Assembly (NCBI GenBank): GCA_022360175.1
Contig: JAKSDI010000100.1
Location: forward strand, 62,001 to 126,000
DNA length: 64,000 nt
Direction of reading: 5' to 3'
Source of the DNA: Chitinophagales bacterium
GTDB lineage: Bacteria > Bacteroidota > Bacteroidia > Chitinophagales > Saprospiraceae
Shown in pieces: positions 45,265 through 54,527 of the stretch; positions within the stretch are counted from its first letter, which is position 1; each line of letters opens with the position of its first letter. The position numbers were made by a program, and so were the translations under genes. The notes under the pieces are model-generated. The model saw only the letters and a list, made by a program, of their open reading frames with translations. It ran no database searches and was not told where the DNA came from.

Positions 45265-45846
45265 CTATGATTCTACGTGTTTGCTTTCAAATTCAGGGCA
45301 GTCCAGCCTTATTTCGGGGCCTGCCAGTTTTTTATCTAATAGACTACAAAAATGGGTGCCTTTTTTATCTCCTTTATAGTATCGACATCCAAAGCAGCTT
45401 CTTTGCACCTGGATGATCCCTTTTTGATTGAGTTGATAGATAAGCCTGGAAAGCGTGCCATAAATTTGCTTCATTTCCTCTTCATCAATGTGCTCTAATA
45501 TTTGTAAAACCGGTGATGCATAATCAGACAGCTCACCAACCAATTGCACACCACCGGATGATAGCTGTACATTATACCTCCTATTATCTGAAGGTGAAAA
45601 ATCTTTCTCCAATAATCCTTTTTTTAATAATACCCTGACGGCATCACTAATAGTCGGTTTTGTTAAATTAAACTCTTTAGCCAAATAGCTAACATTACAT
45701 AAATTGGATGAATGATTTGAGACAAAGAGTAGTATTTGAATTTGTATTGGGCTAATACCATAGACTTTTGCTTTCTCCCAAAGCAAGGATTTGAATACTT
45801 CCGATATACGCTCTAGGCCCGCTACTATTTTTGACTGGAGTTCCAT
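45265..45846 (-). CDS. MarR-family regulator with a C-terminal four-Cys segment
   Basis: 193 residues. Winged-helix core: LLFVSNHSSNLCNVSYLAKEFNLTKPTISDAVRVLLKKGLLE, then the wing with DNRRYNVQL. The last ~45 residues carry CFGC, then HFC and DCPEF, a four-Cys set that could bind Zn or an iron-sulfur cluster and sense redox state or metal. Its promoter region contains a long palindrome with the -7 box in its centre, which indicates autorepression. Similar palindromes precede the two upstream genes. Confidence 0.87.
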   Translation of the reverse strand: MELQSKIVAGLERISEVFKSLLWEKAKVYGISPIQIQILLFVSNHSSNLCNVSYLAKEFNLTKPTISDAVRVLLKKGLLEKDFSPSDNRRYNVQLSSGGVQLVGELSDYASPVLQILEHIDEEEMKQIYGTLSRLIYQLNQKGIIQVQRSCFGCRYYKGDKKGTHFCSLLDKKLAGPEIRLDCPEFESKHVES

Positions 45847-45910
45847 AGTTTAACGTCTTAAAATAGATGAAACCTAGTGCTTATTTACCTACCATTTATA
45901 AATAAAAAGC

Positions 45911-45942
45911 ATTAGGATTGCTACAAAGTTAGCAATCCTAAT
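45911..45942 (-). promoter_or_regulatory. Operator-promoter of the MarR-type gene
   Basis: Perfect 13-bp arms attaggattgcta and tagcaatcctaat around a 6-nt spacer. On the minus strand the -7 box TAACTTTG (45931-45924) spans the spacer, so a bound protein would cover the promoter. The stem with T-rich flanks could double as terminator of the gene ending at 45965. Confidence 0.65.
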
Positions 45943-45964
45943 TTTTTTCTTAAAAGAAGTGATC

Positions 45965-46693
45965 TTATTTCACCTTATAAGGGAGTGATAAGTCCCCTGA
46001 TGCAACAGAGTAAACGGCGTATACTCCTAACATAGGGTAGTCTGATTTTGAGGTATTCACCTGCATATAAGCAGTAACGGCATCGTATTGGAAGCTAGTT
46101 TGCTTATTTAGTCGATAGGCTGGTACTATCACACGGATAGTTTTTCCATTAGTAACAACCGGAAAACCAGGAGAATCCATATACATAGGCATGCCAGGGT
46201 TGGTTGGAGGAAGCTGAACATCCTCTTTATCCTTATTAAACTGTTTTACAGCAAGCCCTCCCTTTACTCTTGAATCCTTTGTCAGGACAACCCAATGTGG
46301 ATGCCAGACAACTCCATCATTGGCATAATTACGGTCATTATTTTCATCCCAAAGAGGGGTATCATCAAAATCTGGATGAGATGTTAAGGCCAATGCTACA
46401 ATCCCTTCTGTATGACTAAAGCCAACATCTGTTGGTTTTAAAGTAGTAGGGAAAACATATCCCAGCACCGGAGCACCGTCCAATTGGCCTATTGCTTCAG
46501 GAATAGATACTCCGGCAGTTCCTTTGACTTTGATTGAAAATATCAATTGCTCTAAATTAGCATCATAAACGACTGATGTCTTCTTAATTTGTAAATCATC
46601 AGAAATGCTAAAATTCGGGTTTTCATTATTCCCCTGAGCATAAGACATTAACCCTAACAGCCAAGAAAAAAGATAAATGATTGCTTTTTTCAT
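45965..46693 (-). CDS. Secreted protein of unknown function
   Basis: 242 residues. Signal peptide (1-20, SYA-QG). The rest is a soluble domain with many aromatic and Asp residues (DNRN-like NDRNYANDGVVWHPHWVVL). No catalytic motif and no T9SS domain were recognised. It lies between the thioredoxin-like gene and the MarR-type gene on the same strand and has the TTAGGAATCCTAA palindrome 24 bp upstream of its start, so it is probably controlled by the MarR-type protein. Confidence 0.7.
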   Translation of the reverse strand: MKKAIIYLFSWLLGLMSYAQGNNENPNFSISDDLQIKKTSVVYDANLEQLIFSIKVKGTAGVSIPEAIGQLDGAPVLGYVFPTTLKPTDVGFSHTEGIVALALTSHPDFDDTPLWDENNDRNYANDGVVWHPHWVVLTKDSRVKGGLAVKQFNKDKEDVQLPPTNPGMPMYMDSPGFPVVTNGKTIRVIVPAYRLNKQTSFQYDAVTAYMQVNTSKSDYPMLGVYAVYSVASGDLSLPYKVK

Positions 46694-46716
46694 TTTGGAA
46701 ATACAATATATTTAAA

Positions 46717-46729
46717 TTAGGAATCCTAA
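46717..46729 (-). promoter_or_regulatory. MarR-type operator upstream of the secreted-protein gene
   Basis: TTAGGAATCCTAA, a perfect odd palindrome ending 23 bp before the start codon. Same core as at 45911-45942 and 47033-47043. Confidence 0.6.
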
Positions 46730-46752
46730 CTAAATGGGTGAAAAAATTTTAA

Positions 46753-46986
46753 TTATGCCTTTACATCAGCAAGTGATGCCCCAAAATTGATGTGCAATAC
46801 ATTGCCATTAGGAGTTACTAAGGCAGGTACTGATTTCACACCTTCCTGTTCTGCTTTTGATATTTGACTTTTATCTTCTCCCAAATGAACAATTTCTACA
46901 TTGGCTGCGCCAATCAAATGAACGATGTCCTGTTCTGCACTTACACAAACTGGACATCCTGCATGATAAAAAACTGACTTATTCAT
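46753..46986 (-). CDS. Small thioredoxin/glutaredoxin-like protein
   Basis: 77 residues. Starts MNKSVFYHAGCPVC: a CPVC redox motif at residues 11-14 after the first strand, and a cis-Pro segment SVPALV further on, as in thioredoxin folds. No signal peptide. Lacks the last helices of a full thioredoxin. Likely reduces a disulfide or mixed thiol; substrate unknown. First gene of the MarR-linked group, with operator and -7 box directly upstream. Confidence 0.85.
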   Translation of the reverse strand: MNKSVFYHAGCPVCVSAEQDIVHLIGAANVEIVHLGEDKSQISKAEQEGVKSVPALVTPNGNVLHINFGASLADVKA

Positions 46987-47022
46987 TTTTAATACTTTTC
47001 TGTTTTAGCAAAATTGCTGGTA

Positions 47023-47043
47023 CAAATATAGATAGGATTCCTA
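47023..47043 (-). promoter_or_regulatory. Promoter and MarR-type operator of the thioredoxin-like gene
   Basis: On the minus strand the palindrome TAGGAATCCTA (47043-47033) is followed 2 bp later by the perfect -7 box TATATTTG (47030-47023). The site thus lies between -33 and -7, a classic repressor position. Confidence 0.65.
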
Positions 47044-47078
47044 ACTAATTCAAGTTTTGGGTGAAATTTTATTAATGT

Positions 47079-47161
47079 GCCTATACCCCGCATGCCAGCT
47101 TCAAGCTGGTATACGGGGTATAAAGAGTACTGTGCACCAGCTTTGAGCTGGCGTACAGGTT
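47079..47161. repeat. Two REP-like palindromes downstream of the ACR3 gene
   Basis: First unit: ataccccgcatgccagctt pairs with aagctggtatacggggtat. Second unit: accagctttgagctggcgta. A third unit (cgccagctgaaagctgatgt) lies at about 49506-49526 beyond the ars genes. The common core CCAGCTT/AAGCTGG suggests one dispersed family; the first copy may also end ars transcription. Confidence 0.55.
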
Positions 47162-47176
47162 TATAAATACTTTAGT

Positions 47177-48229
47177 TCAATAATACTTCTTCTTCAACCA
47201 AAAAGCCACATTCACCAACGCTATTAGTGCAGGTACTTCGACCAAGGGGCCTATCACCCCTGTAAATGCTTGTCCGGAATTTAATCCAAAAACGGCAATG
47301 GCAACTGCAATAGCCAACTCAAAATTATTTCCTGCAGCGGTAAAAGAGATCGCAGCATTGCGTGGGTAGTCAGCTCCCAGTGCTTTTCCAATAAAGAAAC
47401 TCACAAGGAATATAAGTCCAAAATAAATGAGCAGAGGTATTGCTATCCGTACTACATCCATTGGTATTTGCACAATCAATTCTCCTTTAAGGCTAAACAT
47501 AACCACAATTGTAAAGAGTAGTGCGATCAAAGTGATGGGCGATATAAAAGGCACAAACTTTTGCTGATACCAATCAATCCCTTTCCATTTTACCAGCAGT
47601 ACGCGACTTAGGAAACCTGCCAGAAAGGGTATGCCTAGATAGATAGCTACACTTTCTGCCACTGTAGCTATAGAGATGTCTACAATTGATCCTTCAAAAC
47701 CAAATAATGGCGGTAAAACTGTGATGAATAACCAGGCATAAAAACTGTAGAAAAATACCTGAAAAATACTATTGAGGGCTACCAGGCCTGCACCGTATTC
47801 GCGACTACCACTTGCCAGGTCGTTCCAGACGATGACCATGGCTATACAGCGAGCAAGTCCAATTAATATTAGCCCTGTCATGTATTCGGGATAGTCTCGT
47901 AAGAATAAGATGGCCAGAATAAACATCAATATAGGGCCAATGATCCAATTGATGAAAAGTGATAAGCCTAGTAATTTTACATTGCGAAAAACCTGTGGCA
48001 GCATTTTGTAATCAACCTTAGCCAAAGGAGGATACATCATTAGTATCAAACCAATGGCTATAGGGATATTGGTAGTACCATGGGTGAAACGATTGACAAA
48101 GGTGGATGTCTGTGGAAACAAATAACCAATTCCCACTCCTACTGCCATTGCCAGGAAAATCCATAGGGTAAGGTATCTATCTAAAAACGATAGCCTTTTT
48201 CTGCTTGAAGCTTCAGTTACTGCGGTCAT
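47177..48229 (-). CDS. acr3: ACR3-family arsenite efflux permease
   Basis: 350 residues, about ten membrane helices. Family hallmarks: [16 protein letters not shown] (the conserved Cys in a central helix, needed for As(III) transport in ACR3 proteins), [15 protein letters not shown] near the second helix and [18 protein letters not shown] toward the end. It exports arsenite using the proton gradient. Starts 2 bp after the stop of the arsC-like gene, so the two are co-transcribed. Confidence 0.95.
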   Translation of the reverse strand: MTAVTEASSRKRLSFLDRYLTLWIFLAMAVGVGIGYLFPQTSTFVNRFTHGTTNIPIAIGLILMMYPPLAKVDYKMLPQVFRNVKLLGLSLFINWIIGPILMFILAILFLRDYPEYMTGLILIGLARCIAMVIVWNDLASGSREYGAGLVALNSIFQVFFYSFYAWLFITVLPPLFGFEGSIVDISIATVAESVAIYLGIPFLAGFLSRVLLVKWKGIDWYQQKFVPFISPITLIALLFTIVVMFSLKGELIVQIPMDVVRIAIPLLIYFGLIFLVSFFIGKALGADYPRNAAISFTAAGNNFELAIAVAIAVFGLNSGQAFTGVIGPLVEVPALIALVNVAFWLKKKYY

Positions 48230-48231
48230 GA

Positions 48232-48849
48232 TTATTTTGTTTGTACCAGGCTAAAAGCATAAAATATTTCCCTCCCTATTTGTCGTACTCGCTCATCATA
48301 TCTACTTTGCTCCTCAGGTGTATCGTCTGCTTCTTTAGGATCATTATAAGTGAGTGCCAATCTCCAACTCGCTCCTGGAATAAACGGACAACCTTCATCT
48401 GCCTGCGCACAAGTCATAATAGCCGCAAAATCTCTTTGCGGATTGGCCGCATCATCAAATGTCTTGGAGAAACATATTAGCCCAGCTACATCATCTGCAA
48501 AGGTGACCTCATAATGCGGGTTTTCTCCTCCCGGGCTTTTGATGTCAAAACCGGCCCGCTTCATAGCTGCTACTGCACGTGGATTAAAAGCGGTTGCCTC
48601 TGTTCCTCCAGAAAATGTTTTCACACCCGTTAAACCATAATGATAAGCCGCCGTAGCCGCCCATATTTGACTAATGTGGCTACGGCGAGAATTATGAGTG
48701 CAAATAAAGTTCAGTAAAAACTCCTGCTCTCGTTCATTTGAAAGATAAGAGGCCAGTTGTTCTAGCTGTATTTTCCGAGTTTCAGGAATAAGCCCGGCTT
48801 CATCCTGAAACTGTTGAATATACTGTTGCAATTGAGGGTATAAGGACAT
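48232..48849 (-). CDS. arsC: Arsenate reductase of the low-molecular-weight phosphatase type
   Basis: 205 residues. Phosphatase loop CTHNSRRSH (C-x5-R) after the first strand (FLLNFI), and the acid-base region is near ICFSKTFDD. It has an N-terminal helical extension of ~50 residues usual for Bacteroidota ars-operon members. A second Cys (TCAQADEGC) may take part in the redox cycle. It reduces As(V) to As(III) for export by ACR3. Between the DUF6428-like gene and acr3 on the same strand. Confidence 0.9.
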   Translation of the reverse strand: MSLYPQLQQYIQQFQDEAGLIPETRKIQLEQLASYLSNEREQEFLLNFICTHNSRRSHISQIWAATAAYHYGLTGVKTFSGGTEATAFNPRAVAAMKRAGFDIKSPGGENPHYEVTFADDVAGLICFSKTFDDAANPQRDFAAIMTCAQADEGCPFIPGASWRLALTYNDPKEADDTPEEQSRYDERVRQIGREIFYAFSLVQTK

Positions 48850-48925
48850 GCTTGTTTTATGTTTCGGATTTCGGATATTGATAACTTTACTTTATTTCCG
48901 ATTTCCGGTCTGATGAATATTTATA

Positions 48926-49384
48926 CTAGCAACAGCCACCGCCTGGTGTACAACCTACTTCTTCCTTTTCAGCACCAGCTGTCTCTAATACAGGAACTCC
49001 ACAATGCTCTTTTGCAAGGCAATCGGTATGAGTTGGAGATAGGACAAACTGACCTTTTTCAAAATCGAGTTCATATTTCCCTACTGTATCGGACTGGTAT
49101 TCAATTTCGATATCAAGATCTTCGCCTTCTAGTAATGGATTGGCTTTTTCAATAATACCAGCCAGCTTTTCAGGGCTTAATCTGTGCATTACATCCTCTG
49201 CTACCCAAATTTGAATACTGGCCTTTTTTTCTGTGCGGATCGTACCTCCGCAGTCTATAAAGTGCTTGGAAGAAAGCCCCATTTCAGTAATGTGGAAGTG
49301 CCTGGGTACAGATGCGCCATTTGCTTGTACAAAATGAAGTTCATCCACTGATTGTAGGTGGTTTATTAATGCTGATACTTTCAT
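48926..49384 (-). CDS. DUF6428-like protein of the ars operon with Cys-rich end
   Basis: 152 residues. Soluble; starts MKVSALINHLQSVDELHFV and contains HFHITEMG-like sequence, as in a small family found next to arsenic genes in Bacteroidota. The C-terminus ends CTPGGGCC, a likely thiol metalloid-binding tail. Its own ArsR-type operator lies 24 bp upstream of the start. The molecular role is not known; a metallochaperone or arsenic-buffering function fits the context. Confidence 0.75.
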   Translation of the reverse strand: MKVSALINHLQSVDELHFVQANGASVPRHFHITEMGLSSKHFIDCGGTIRTEKKASIQIWVAEDVMHRLSPEKLAGIIEKANPLLEGEDLDIEIEYQSDTVGKYELDFEKGQFVLSPTHTDCLAKEHCGVPVLETAGAEKEEVGCTPGGGCC

Positions 49385-49407
49385 TATTGGATTGATTTAA
49401 TTTATTT

Positions 49408-49423
49408 ATCGCAATATTACGAT
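49408..49423 (-). promoter_or_regulatory. ArsR operator 1, upstream of the DUF6428-like gene
   Basis: atcgcaatattacgat, an imperfect palindrome (ATCGyAATATTrCGAT), inside a 28-bp stretch (49396-49423) that is identical to 49884-49911 upstream of arsR. Confidence 0.7.
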
Positions 49424-49552
49424 GATCGTGGTCAAAAAGAAACTTCATCCTTCTAATTTTGCTGATGAAGTTATTCCACTTGCTTGCTTTGGTTGTAACC
49501 CATACGCCAGCTGAAAGCTGATGTACGGGATTTCTGGTATTGGGTTTAGAAA

Positions 49553-49882
49553 TTAGCAACAACTATCAAATGGGGAGTATTGATCAAAAAGGGCTGCCAT
49601 TTTAGCCTTGATTTCCATCCATTTCTCTCCATTGATACAGTAATTCATACTTGTGCCTTCTATAGTCCCCTGAATGATCCCTACTTCTTTTAATTCTTTT
49701 AAATGCCGGGATATAGTAGATTGGGCTAGAGGCAACTCATCTACCAAGTCACCGCATATACAGGCATTGGCTTTTAATAAATGCTGTATAATGGCAATTC
49801 GAGCCGGATGCCCCAAAGCTTTTGTGATGGTTGCCAGTTCATTCTGCTCTTTTGTAAAATTTTCTGACTTGGTTAGGCCCAT
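49553..49882 (-). CDS. arsR: ArsR-family arsenite-responsive repressor
   Basis: 109 residues from the ATG at 49880-49882 (MGLTKSENF); the longer open frame to 50017 is not ArsR-like and would run across the operator. Winged helix with ALGHPARIAIIQHLL, As(III)-binding ANACICGDL (C-x-C) and recognition helix PLAQSTISRHLKEL. The end SCC adds vicinal thiols. Operator 2 lies 14 bp upstream, so it should repress itself and, through operator 1, the downstream genes. Confidence 0.93.
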   Translation of the reverse strand: MGLTKSENFTKEQNELATITKALGHPARIAIIQHLLKANACICGDLVDELPLAQSTISRHLKELKEVGIIQGTIEGTSMNYCINGEKWMEIKAKMAALFDQYSPFDSCC

Positions 49883-49895
49883 GTTTAATTTATTT

Positions 49896-49911
49896 ATCGC
49901 AATATTACGAT
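49896..49911 (-). promoter_or_regulatory. ArsR operator 2, upstream of arsR
   Basis: Same 16-bp palindrome as at 49408. On the minus strand it contains TAATATTG, one mismatch from the -7 consensus, so the repressor would cover the promoter. Confidence 0.7.
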
Positions 49912-50132
49912 TAATCTTTAAACTAATCAAGTTCTCATAAAAAAAATGCATCATCTTTTTATGAGAATGATGCATTTTCGCGTAAGCGCTGTGCAGGGGT
50001 GCGCCCATAGGAAGCAAGCCAGGAAGTAGGCTTGGGAATACTCCCCAAGCCTATTCCCGACCGAGCGAATAGCGAGCCCTGGAACATAGCGACCCGCAGG
50101 GATACGCCCGCCTATAGTTTGTAGGAAAAAAA
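49912..50132. other. Intergenic region between arsR and the next T9SS gene
   Basis: No gene supported. Contains a GC-richer patch (about 49980-50110, e.g. gaccgagcgaatagcgagcc) unlike the surrounding sequence, which may be another dispersed repeat. The open frame here belongs to the over-extended arsR start. Confidence 0.4.
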
Positions 50133-52964
50133 TTAATAGGCGATTATTTTATCCGTATTAATGTTTTTCCCTTCTCTTTGAATTGTATAGAAATAAATAC
50201 CTCCAGGTAATCCATCTCGATGCAAATTAAATTGTAGGCCCGTAAACATTTCTGAACGCAACGGCCTCCCTGTAGCATCAAACAAATTAAACTGTAAAGG
50301 GCTACTGTCTATACCATCAACTTCAAAGGTTGTAGAGCTAAAAAATGGGTTAGGATATACTTTCACCGTCACCTCTGGCAGGAATATTTCATCTACAAAA
50401 ACTGCGATAAAGTCCTCTTCGATGGTATGATACGTTTGATTGGTAATAATAGGCGGATTGAAGTCGAAATAAATACCTGCTTCATTATTAATCACGGTGC
50501 CTGGTGCCAGATCAGTTTGCTGGCCTATAGAGAATTGTACAAAACCGTGCGAAGCAGGTTCGTTGATATTGCTATCTGGTAGCATGATGTTGTCAAAGGT
50601 GAAGATGAGTACACCTTCACTCGTTAGCTCTACTTCATAAGGGTGACTAGCAGCTCCTTTGCGGAAAGTTGCTGGATTGAGCAGAGGAGATAGTATATCT
50701 TGTATCACGACTTTAAAAGCCGTATCAGTACCTGTATTTTGGAAGTGTATGGTATAATCAATTGGGGTATTGGGTTCTATAAAGTGATCTTCCTGATAAC
50801 CACGAGGGCTGGCTTCTTTGATATTAGGATCATAAGAGCCCACTATCTCCTTGCAATGAATATCAATGAAATAATCATTATCATCCAAAGGGTATTGATT
50901 TATAAAGCCGAGGCTTATCTCCTGGCCTATACTACTTACACAGGCTTCTACATGGGCACTAGGCATTGAATTGCCAGGGTGATAGGGCTCCTGAGGGCTT
51001 TCTATCCGATAGAAATCGCCATCTGCGGGAAAAGCTAAAGGCAATATCTCTCCAATATCTAACTGGTAAGGCTCCGAGATCATAATTACATCATCTTCTA
51101 CGACTATATAATTTAGTGGAGCCTGCATATCACCCGTACCTATATTGTGTAGTTCGAGTCGTACAGAATCTCCATCACAATAGGCAGTGGCAGTGATGCT
51201 GGCACCAGACCAAAGTGGGTCAATAGGCAGGCAGCTTGAGTCTGGATAAATATGAGCTTCTGTGCAGAGCGCCTGTCCTAGTAAATCTACATCACAGGAT
51301 ACACTTAGATCAACCGAAAAGGAAGTGCATTCCAGAAAATCAAGGGAGCCGCCATCAAAAATATAAGTATTGCCCGATTGGCTAATGATAGGTGCAGAAG
51401 CTGAATTTATGGTTAGTAAATCATCAAAAGTAATTTCGATGGTGATATCATCAACAGCTTCGGTACCCTGATTGCAATAATACACCTGATAGATACTATT
51501 GTCACATATTCGATAGGGTGTAGAGCTGGTTTGTATTTCCAGAAGAGGGCATTGTTCTATACTTTGCACAGGAATATCTACGCTTACACTATCTCCTATC
51601 TGGGCTAATTGTACAGGAGGTATATTATCACAAGAAAGCCAATACTCACTAGGAGATATTACATTTACGGTATAGGTGCCCGTATCTACATTAATTTGAA
51701 AGTGACCAGTTTCATCAATTAAACCATAACGGATTTCATTAGCTTTAGCAGCAGTAACGATCCAACCTTCTAGTGCCTGCTCATCATTCTCAAGGAGGCA
51801 ATTTTCATTGAGGTCATATTGTGAAAAACCATTTATGCTAGAAGTGAAACTATTGCCATTGGCGTCTGTTTTGATGATATAAAGATCTCCCGGATGTTGG
51901 TCTCCATTAGAACCAGTAGCTCCAACTATAATATATCCTCCATCTGATGTTTGTTTGAGATCTAGCCCCCCGTTATCTAAAAGGTATCCAAAATATGATC
52001 GTTGCCAAATTTCGTAGCCTTCAGCATCCGTTTTTGTTAATCTTACTCTATGCCCATCTAAAGTAGAATTTGTATTCAAAATAGCAAAACCTTGATCAGC
52101 TGTCTGAATGAATCTACTAGGCCAGCCTAAAAAAAGGAATTCACGTGTCCATATTTCATTACCATCTTCATTTAACTTAATCAACTTTGTTAATGTATTT
52201 TCTGTTGATATATTTTCGCGGCAGATAAGAACAATATTACCATCAGCAGTAGTGATCATGTCATCGGCAAATAATCCAGGATATTGATTGCTACTCCATA
52301 ATTCATTACCGTTTCCATCCAGTTTAGCAAATACTAAGGGTTCATTATTGGTGGCAGATCCTACTACCATTATGCCCCCATCTGTGGTAGTGACCATATT
52401 CAAATATCTATGCGCATCATAGGAATTGGCTAAAAGGGTTGTCCACAAAAGATTACCATTTTCATCGACTTTAGATATATATATTTGCTGTAGTCCATCC
52501 TCCTTTATCATACCTGTATAAATATAATCGCCATTATTATCCTGGACTATTCTCTCAACCAATTGTGTTTCAAAGCCTGACCCCATAATATATTCCCAAA
52601 TAAGATTCCCCATAATATCTCTTTTGGTAAGGTATATAAAATCAGATGATGAGATCGGACCATTACTTGCACTTACAAAGTGGCCATCTGATGCCTTAAC
52701 CATAAGAGTAGAATTTCCTTGATTGGGACAAGCTGCAGATGATAATTCATAGCCTTGACTATTGAGCTGCATAAATCGATACGTGCCATCAGGATTGTAG
52801 ACACTGATCAAGTAAGTACTATCATTTTCAATAAATACTTGCCTTCCTATAGTTTGATCCATAGAAGGAAAAATACGCTCCCATCCCTGAGCATGTGTAG
52901 AAAAAGGCAATAGAAAAAGTACTACCAAAAAGTAGCTAGCAAGTTTGACGAGTTTTAAGTTCAT
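50133..52964 (-). CDS. Large secreted protein with beta-propeller-like repeats, DUF7619-like and T9SS domains
   Basis: 943 residues. Signal peptide (1-25, THA-QG). Residues ~30-390 carry repeated motifs of the kind TTDGGIMVVG/KLDGNGNELW, expected to form a propeller. Then come Ig-like domains and a domain with SYDPNIKEASPRG, IDYTIHFQNTGTD and YFDFNPPIITN typical of DUF7619 of T9SS cargo. The last ~75 residues are a T9SS type A signal (VKVYPNPFFSSTTFE ... GGIYFYTIQ). Likely adhesin or surface protein; ligand unknown. Confidence 0.88.
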   Translation of the reverse strand: MNLKLVKLASYFLVVLFLLPFSTHAQGWERIFPSMDQTIGRQVFIENDSTYLISVYNPDGTYRFMQLNSQGYELSSAACPNQGNSTLMVKASDGHFVSASNGPISSSDFIYLTKRDIMGNLIWEYIMGSGFETQLVERIVQDNNGDYIYTGMIKEDGLQQIYISKVDENGNLLWTTLLANSYDAHRYLNMVTTTDGGIMVVGSATNNEPLVFAKLDGNGNELWSSNQYPGLFADDMITTADGNIVLICRENISTENTLTKLIKLNEDGNEIWTREFLFLGWPSRFIQTADQGFAILNTNSTLDGHRVRLTKTDAEGYEIWQRSYFGYLLDNGGLDLKQTSDGGYIIVGATGSNGDQHPGDLYIIKTDANGNSFTSSINGFSQYDLNENCLLENDEQALEGWIVTAAKANEIRYGLIDETGHFQINVDTGTYTVNVISPSEYWLSCDNIPPVQLAQIGDSVSVDIPVQSIEQCPLLEIQTSSTPYRICDNSIYQVYYCNQGTEAVDDITIEITFDDLLTINSASAPIISQSGNTYIFDGGSLDFLECTSFSVDLSVSCDVDLLGQALCTEAHIYPDSSCLPIDPLWSGASITATAYCDGDSVRLELHNIGTGDMQAPLNYIVVEDDVIMISEPYQLDIGEILPLAFPADGDFYRIESPQEPYHPGNSMPSAHVEACVSSIGQEISLGFINQYPLDDNDYFIDIHCKEIVGSYDPNIKEASPRGYQEDHFIEPNTPIDYTIHFQNTGTDTAFKVVIQDILSPLLNPATFRKGAASHPYEVELTSEGVLIFTFDNIMLPDSNINEPASHGFVQFSIGQQTDLAPGTVINNEAGIYFDFNPPIITNQTYHTIEEDFIAVFVDEIFLPEVTVKVYPNPFFSSTTFEVDGIDSSPLQFNLFDATGRPLRSEMFTGLQFNLHRDGLPGGIYFYTIQREGKNINTDKIIAY

Positions 52965-53129
52965 AATATTCCAGTTTTAGTTCAAAACTTCATTTATTCT
53001 TGCTACAAAAATCCGCACAGGAGTTTAGGGAGACAAGTACATTTTTTCTATTTTGCATCAAAAAAATGAATACAAAAAACTTATAAGTCATTAATTACAA
53101 GCAATTTATTCATACATTTTGTCTTATCA

Positions 53130-54527
53130 ATGATCAACAGTAACGTATACCAACTCTTTGATGTTTTCACAAAAGCAGATATCCGGCAGTTGAAAAAAGT
53201 AGTCCGTTCTCCTTTTTTTAATCAGAGAGAGCATGTAGCACGCTTATTTGATTATTTTTCGGCTTGTAAATACGATAAAAGAGAAGCACCTAGCAGGGAA
53301 AGAGCTTTTCAATATTTATTTCCAAAAGAAACTTATGATGATCATAAGTTACGACTAAGTATGAGCCTGTTGCTCAAAGCAATGGAACAATATCTAATCT
53401 GGAAGGAAGTAAATGAAAACAAAGAGGAAGCATCTCTAGCATTGGTAAAAGCCTATCGGAAACTCAAATTATCAAAACACTTCAACAAGAGCATAACTGC
53501 TGCTCGTAAATTACAGCAAGACAGCAGTTGGCGTCATGCCGAATTTTTTCAAAATGAGTACGCTTTACACTTGGAACAATATCGCTATGATTCTTCCCAA
53601 AGCCGCCTGAAAGGGCTTAATCTACAGCCCATACAGGAGAATCTTGACATCGCCTATATGACTGCCAAGCTCCGCCAAATCTGCTTTGCCCTTTCGCATC
53701 AGGTCATCTATAAGAGTCAGTACTCCATGGGGATGCTTTCAGGAATACTCGTACACATAGAACAATATGATTATGTTCGGGTACCTGCCATTGCTGTCTA
53801 CTACTACTGTTATAGAGCATTGGTAGCCCCTTCAGAACCTCAATATTTTGAACAATTCAGGAGTTTGATTTTTGAGCATCAGCACATTTTTCCGGGAGAT
53901 GAAATTCGGGATTTGTTCTTGCTGGCTACCAATTATTGCATCCGGCAGATGAATCAGGGAAAGCGTGAATATGCTGCGATAGGGCTGGGGATTTATAAAG
54001 AAGGACTGGAGAGCAAAGCTCTTTTATTGAATGGATATTTATCGAGGTTTACCTATCGAAATATTGTCGCCAAGTCTATCATTGCACGAGAGTTTGACTG
54101 GGTAGCATCGTTTATGGATTTGTATAAAGACTATTTAGAACCTAAACATAGAGAAAGTATTTACGCTTTCAACAGGGCATGGCTAGAGTACGAACGCCGT
54201 AATTATGATCTCGCGCTGGAATATATTAATCAAGCTAACTTCAATGATTTACTGCTCAACCTATCAGCAAAAACCATCGCCCTTAAGATATACTACGAAC
54301 TCCAGGCTTTTGACCTGCTTTATTCACATCTGGATGCAATGAAGATTTTTATCATACGTCAGAAGACGCTTTCCTATCACAAAAAGAATTATCTAAATAC
54401 AATTCGCTTTACCAAAAAGATGCTGGATATCGCCCCTTCTAACGACAAAGCAATCCAGGCACTACGGTCAAAAATAGAGGCAACTACCGCTGTGGCGGAA
54501 AAAAACTGGTTGCTATCGCAGTTATAA
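53130..54527 (+). CDS. Cytoplasmic helical-repeat protein of unknown function
   Basis: 465 residues, no signal peptide. All-helical, rich in aromatic and basic residues, with TPR-like pairs toward the C-terminus (FNRAWLEYERRNYDLALEYINQ). Starts MINSNVYQLFDVFTKADIRQ, a start seen in hypothetical proteins of Saprospiraceae-type genomes. The region just before the ATG has a near-consensus -7 box (TACATTTT). It stands alone. Function cannot be assigned. Confidence 0.7.
   Translation: MINSNVYQLFDVFTKADIRQLKKVVRSPFFNQREHVARLFDYFSACKYDKREAPSRERAFQYLFPKETYDDHKLRLSMSLLLKAMEQYLIWKEVNENKEEASLALVKAYRKLKLSKHFNKSITAARKLQQDSSWRHAEFFQNEYALHLEQYRYDSSQSRLKGLNLQPIQENLDIAYMTAKLRQICFALSHQVIYKSQYSMGMLSGILVHIEQYDYVRVPAIAVYYYCYRALVAPSEPQYFEQFRSLIFEHQHIFPGDEIRDLFLLATNYCIRQMNQGKREYAAIGLGIYKEGLESKALLLNGYLSRFTYRNIVAKSIIAREFDWVASFMDLYKDYLEPKHRESIYAFNRAWLEYERRNYDLALEYINQANFNDLLLNLSAKTIALKIYYELQAFDLLYSHLDAMKIFIIRQKTLSYHKKNYLNTIRFTKKMLDIAPSNDKAIQALRSKIEATTAVAEKNWLLSQL

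Noticed and set aside
45911-45942. Simple terminator for the gene ending at 45965
   Set aside because: A terminator role is possible, but the -7 box in the loop and the shared core with two other sites make an operator the better reading.
49883-50017. Extended arsR start at 50017
   Set aside because: The extension is unlike ArsR proteins and would be translated through the operator.
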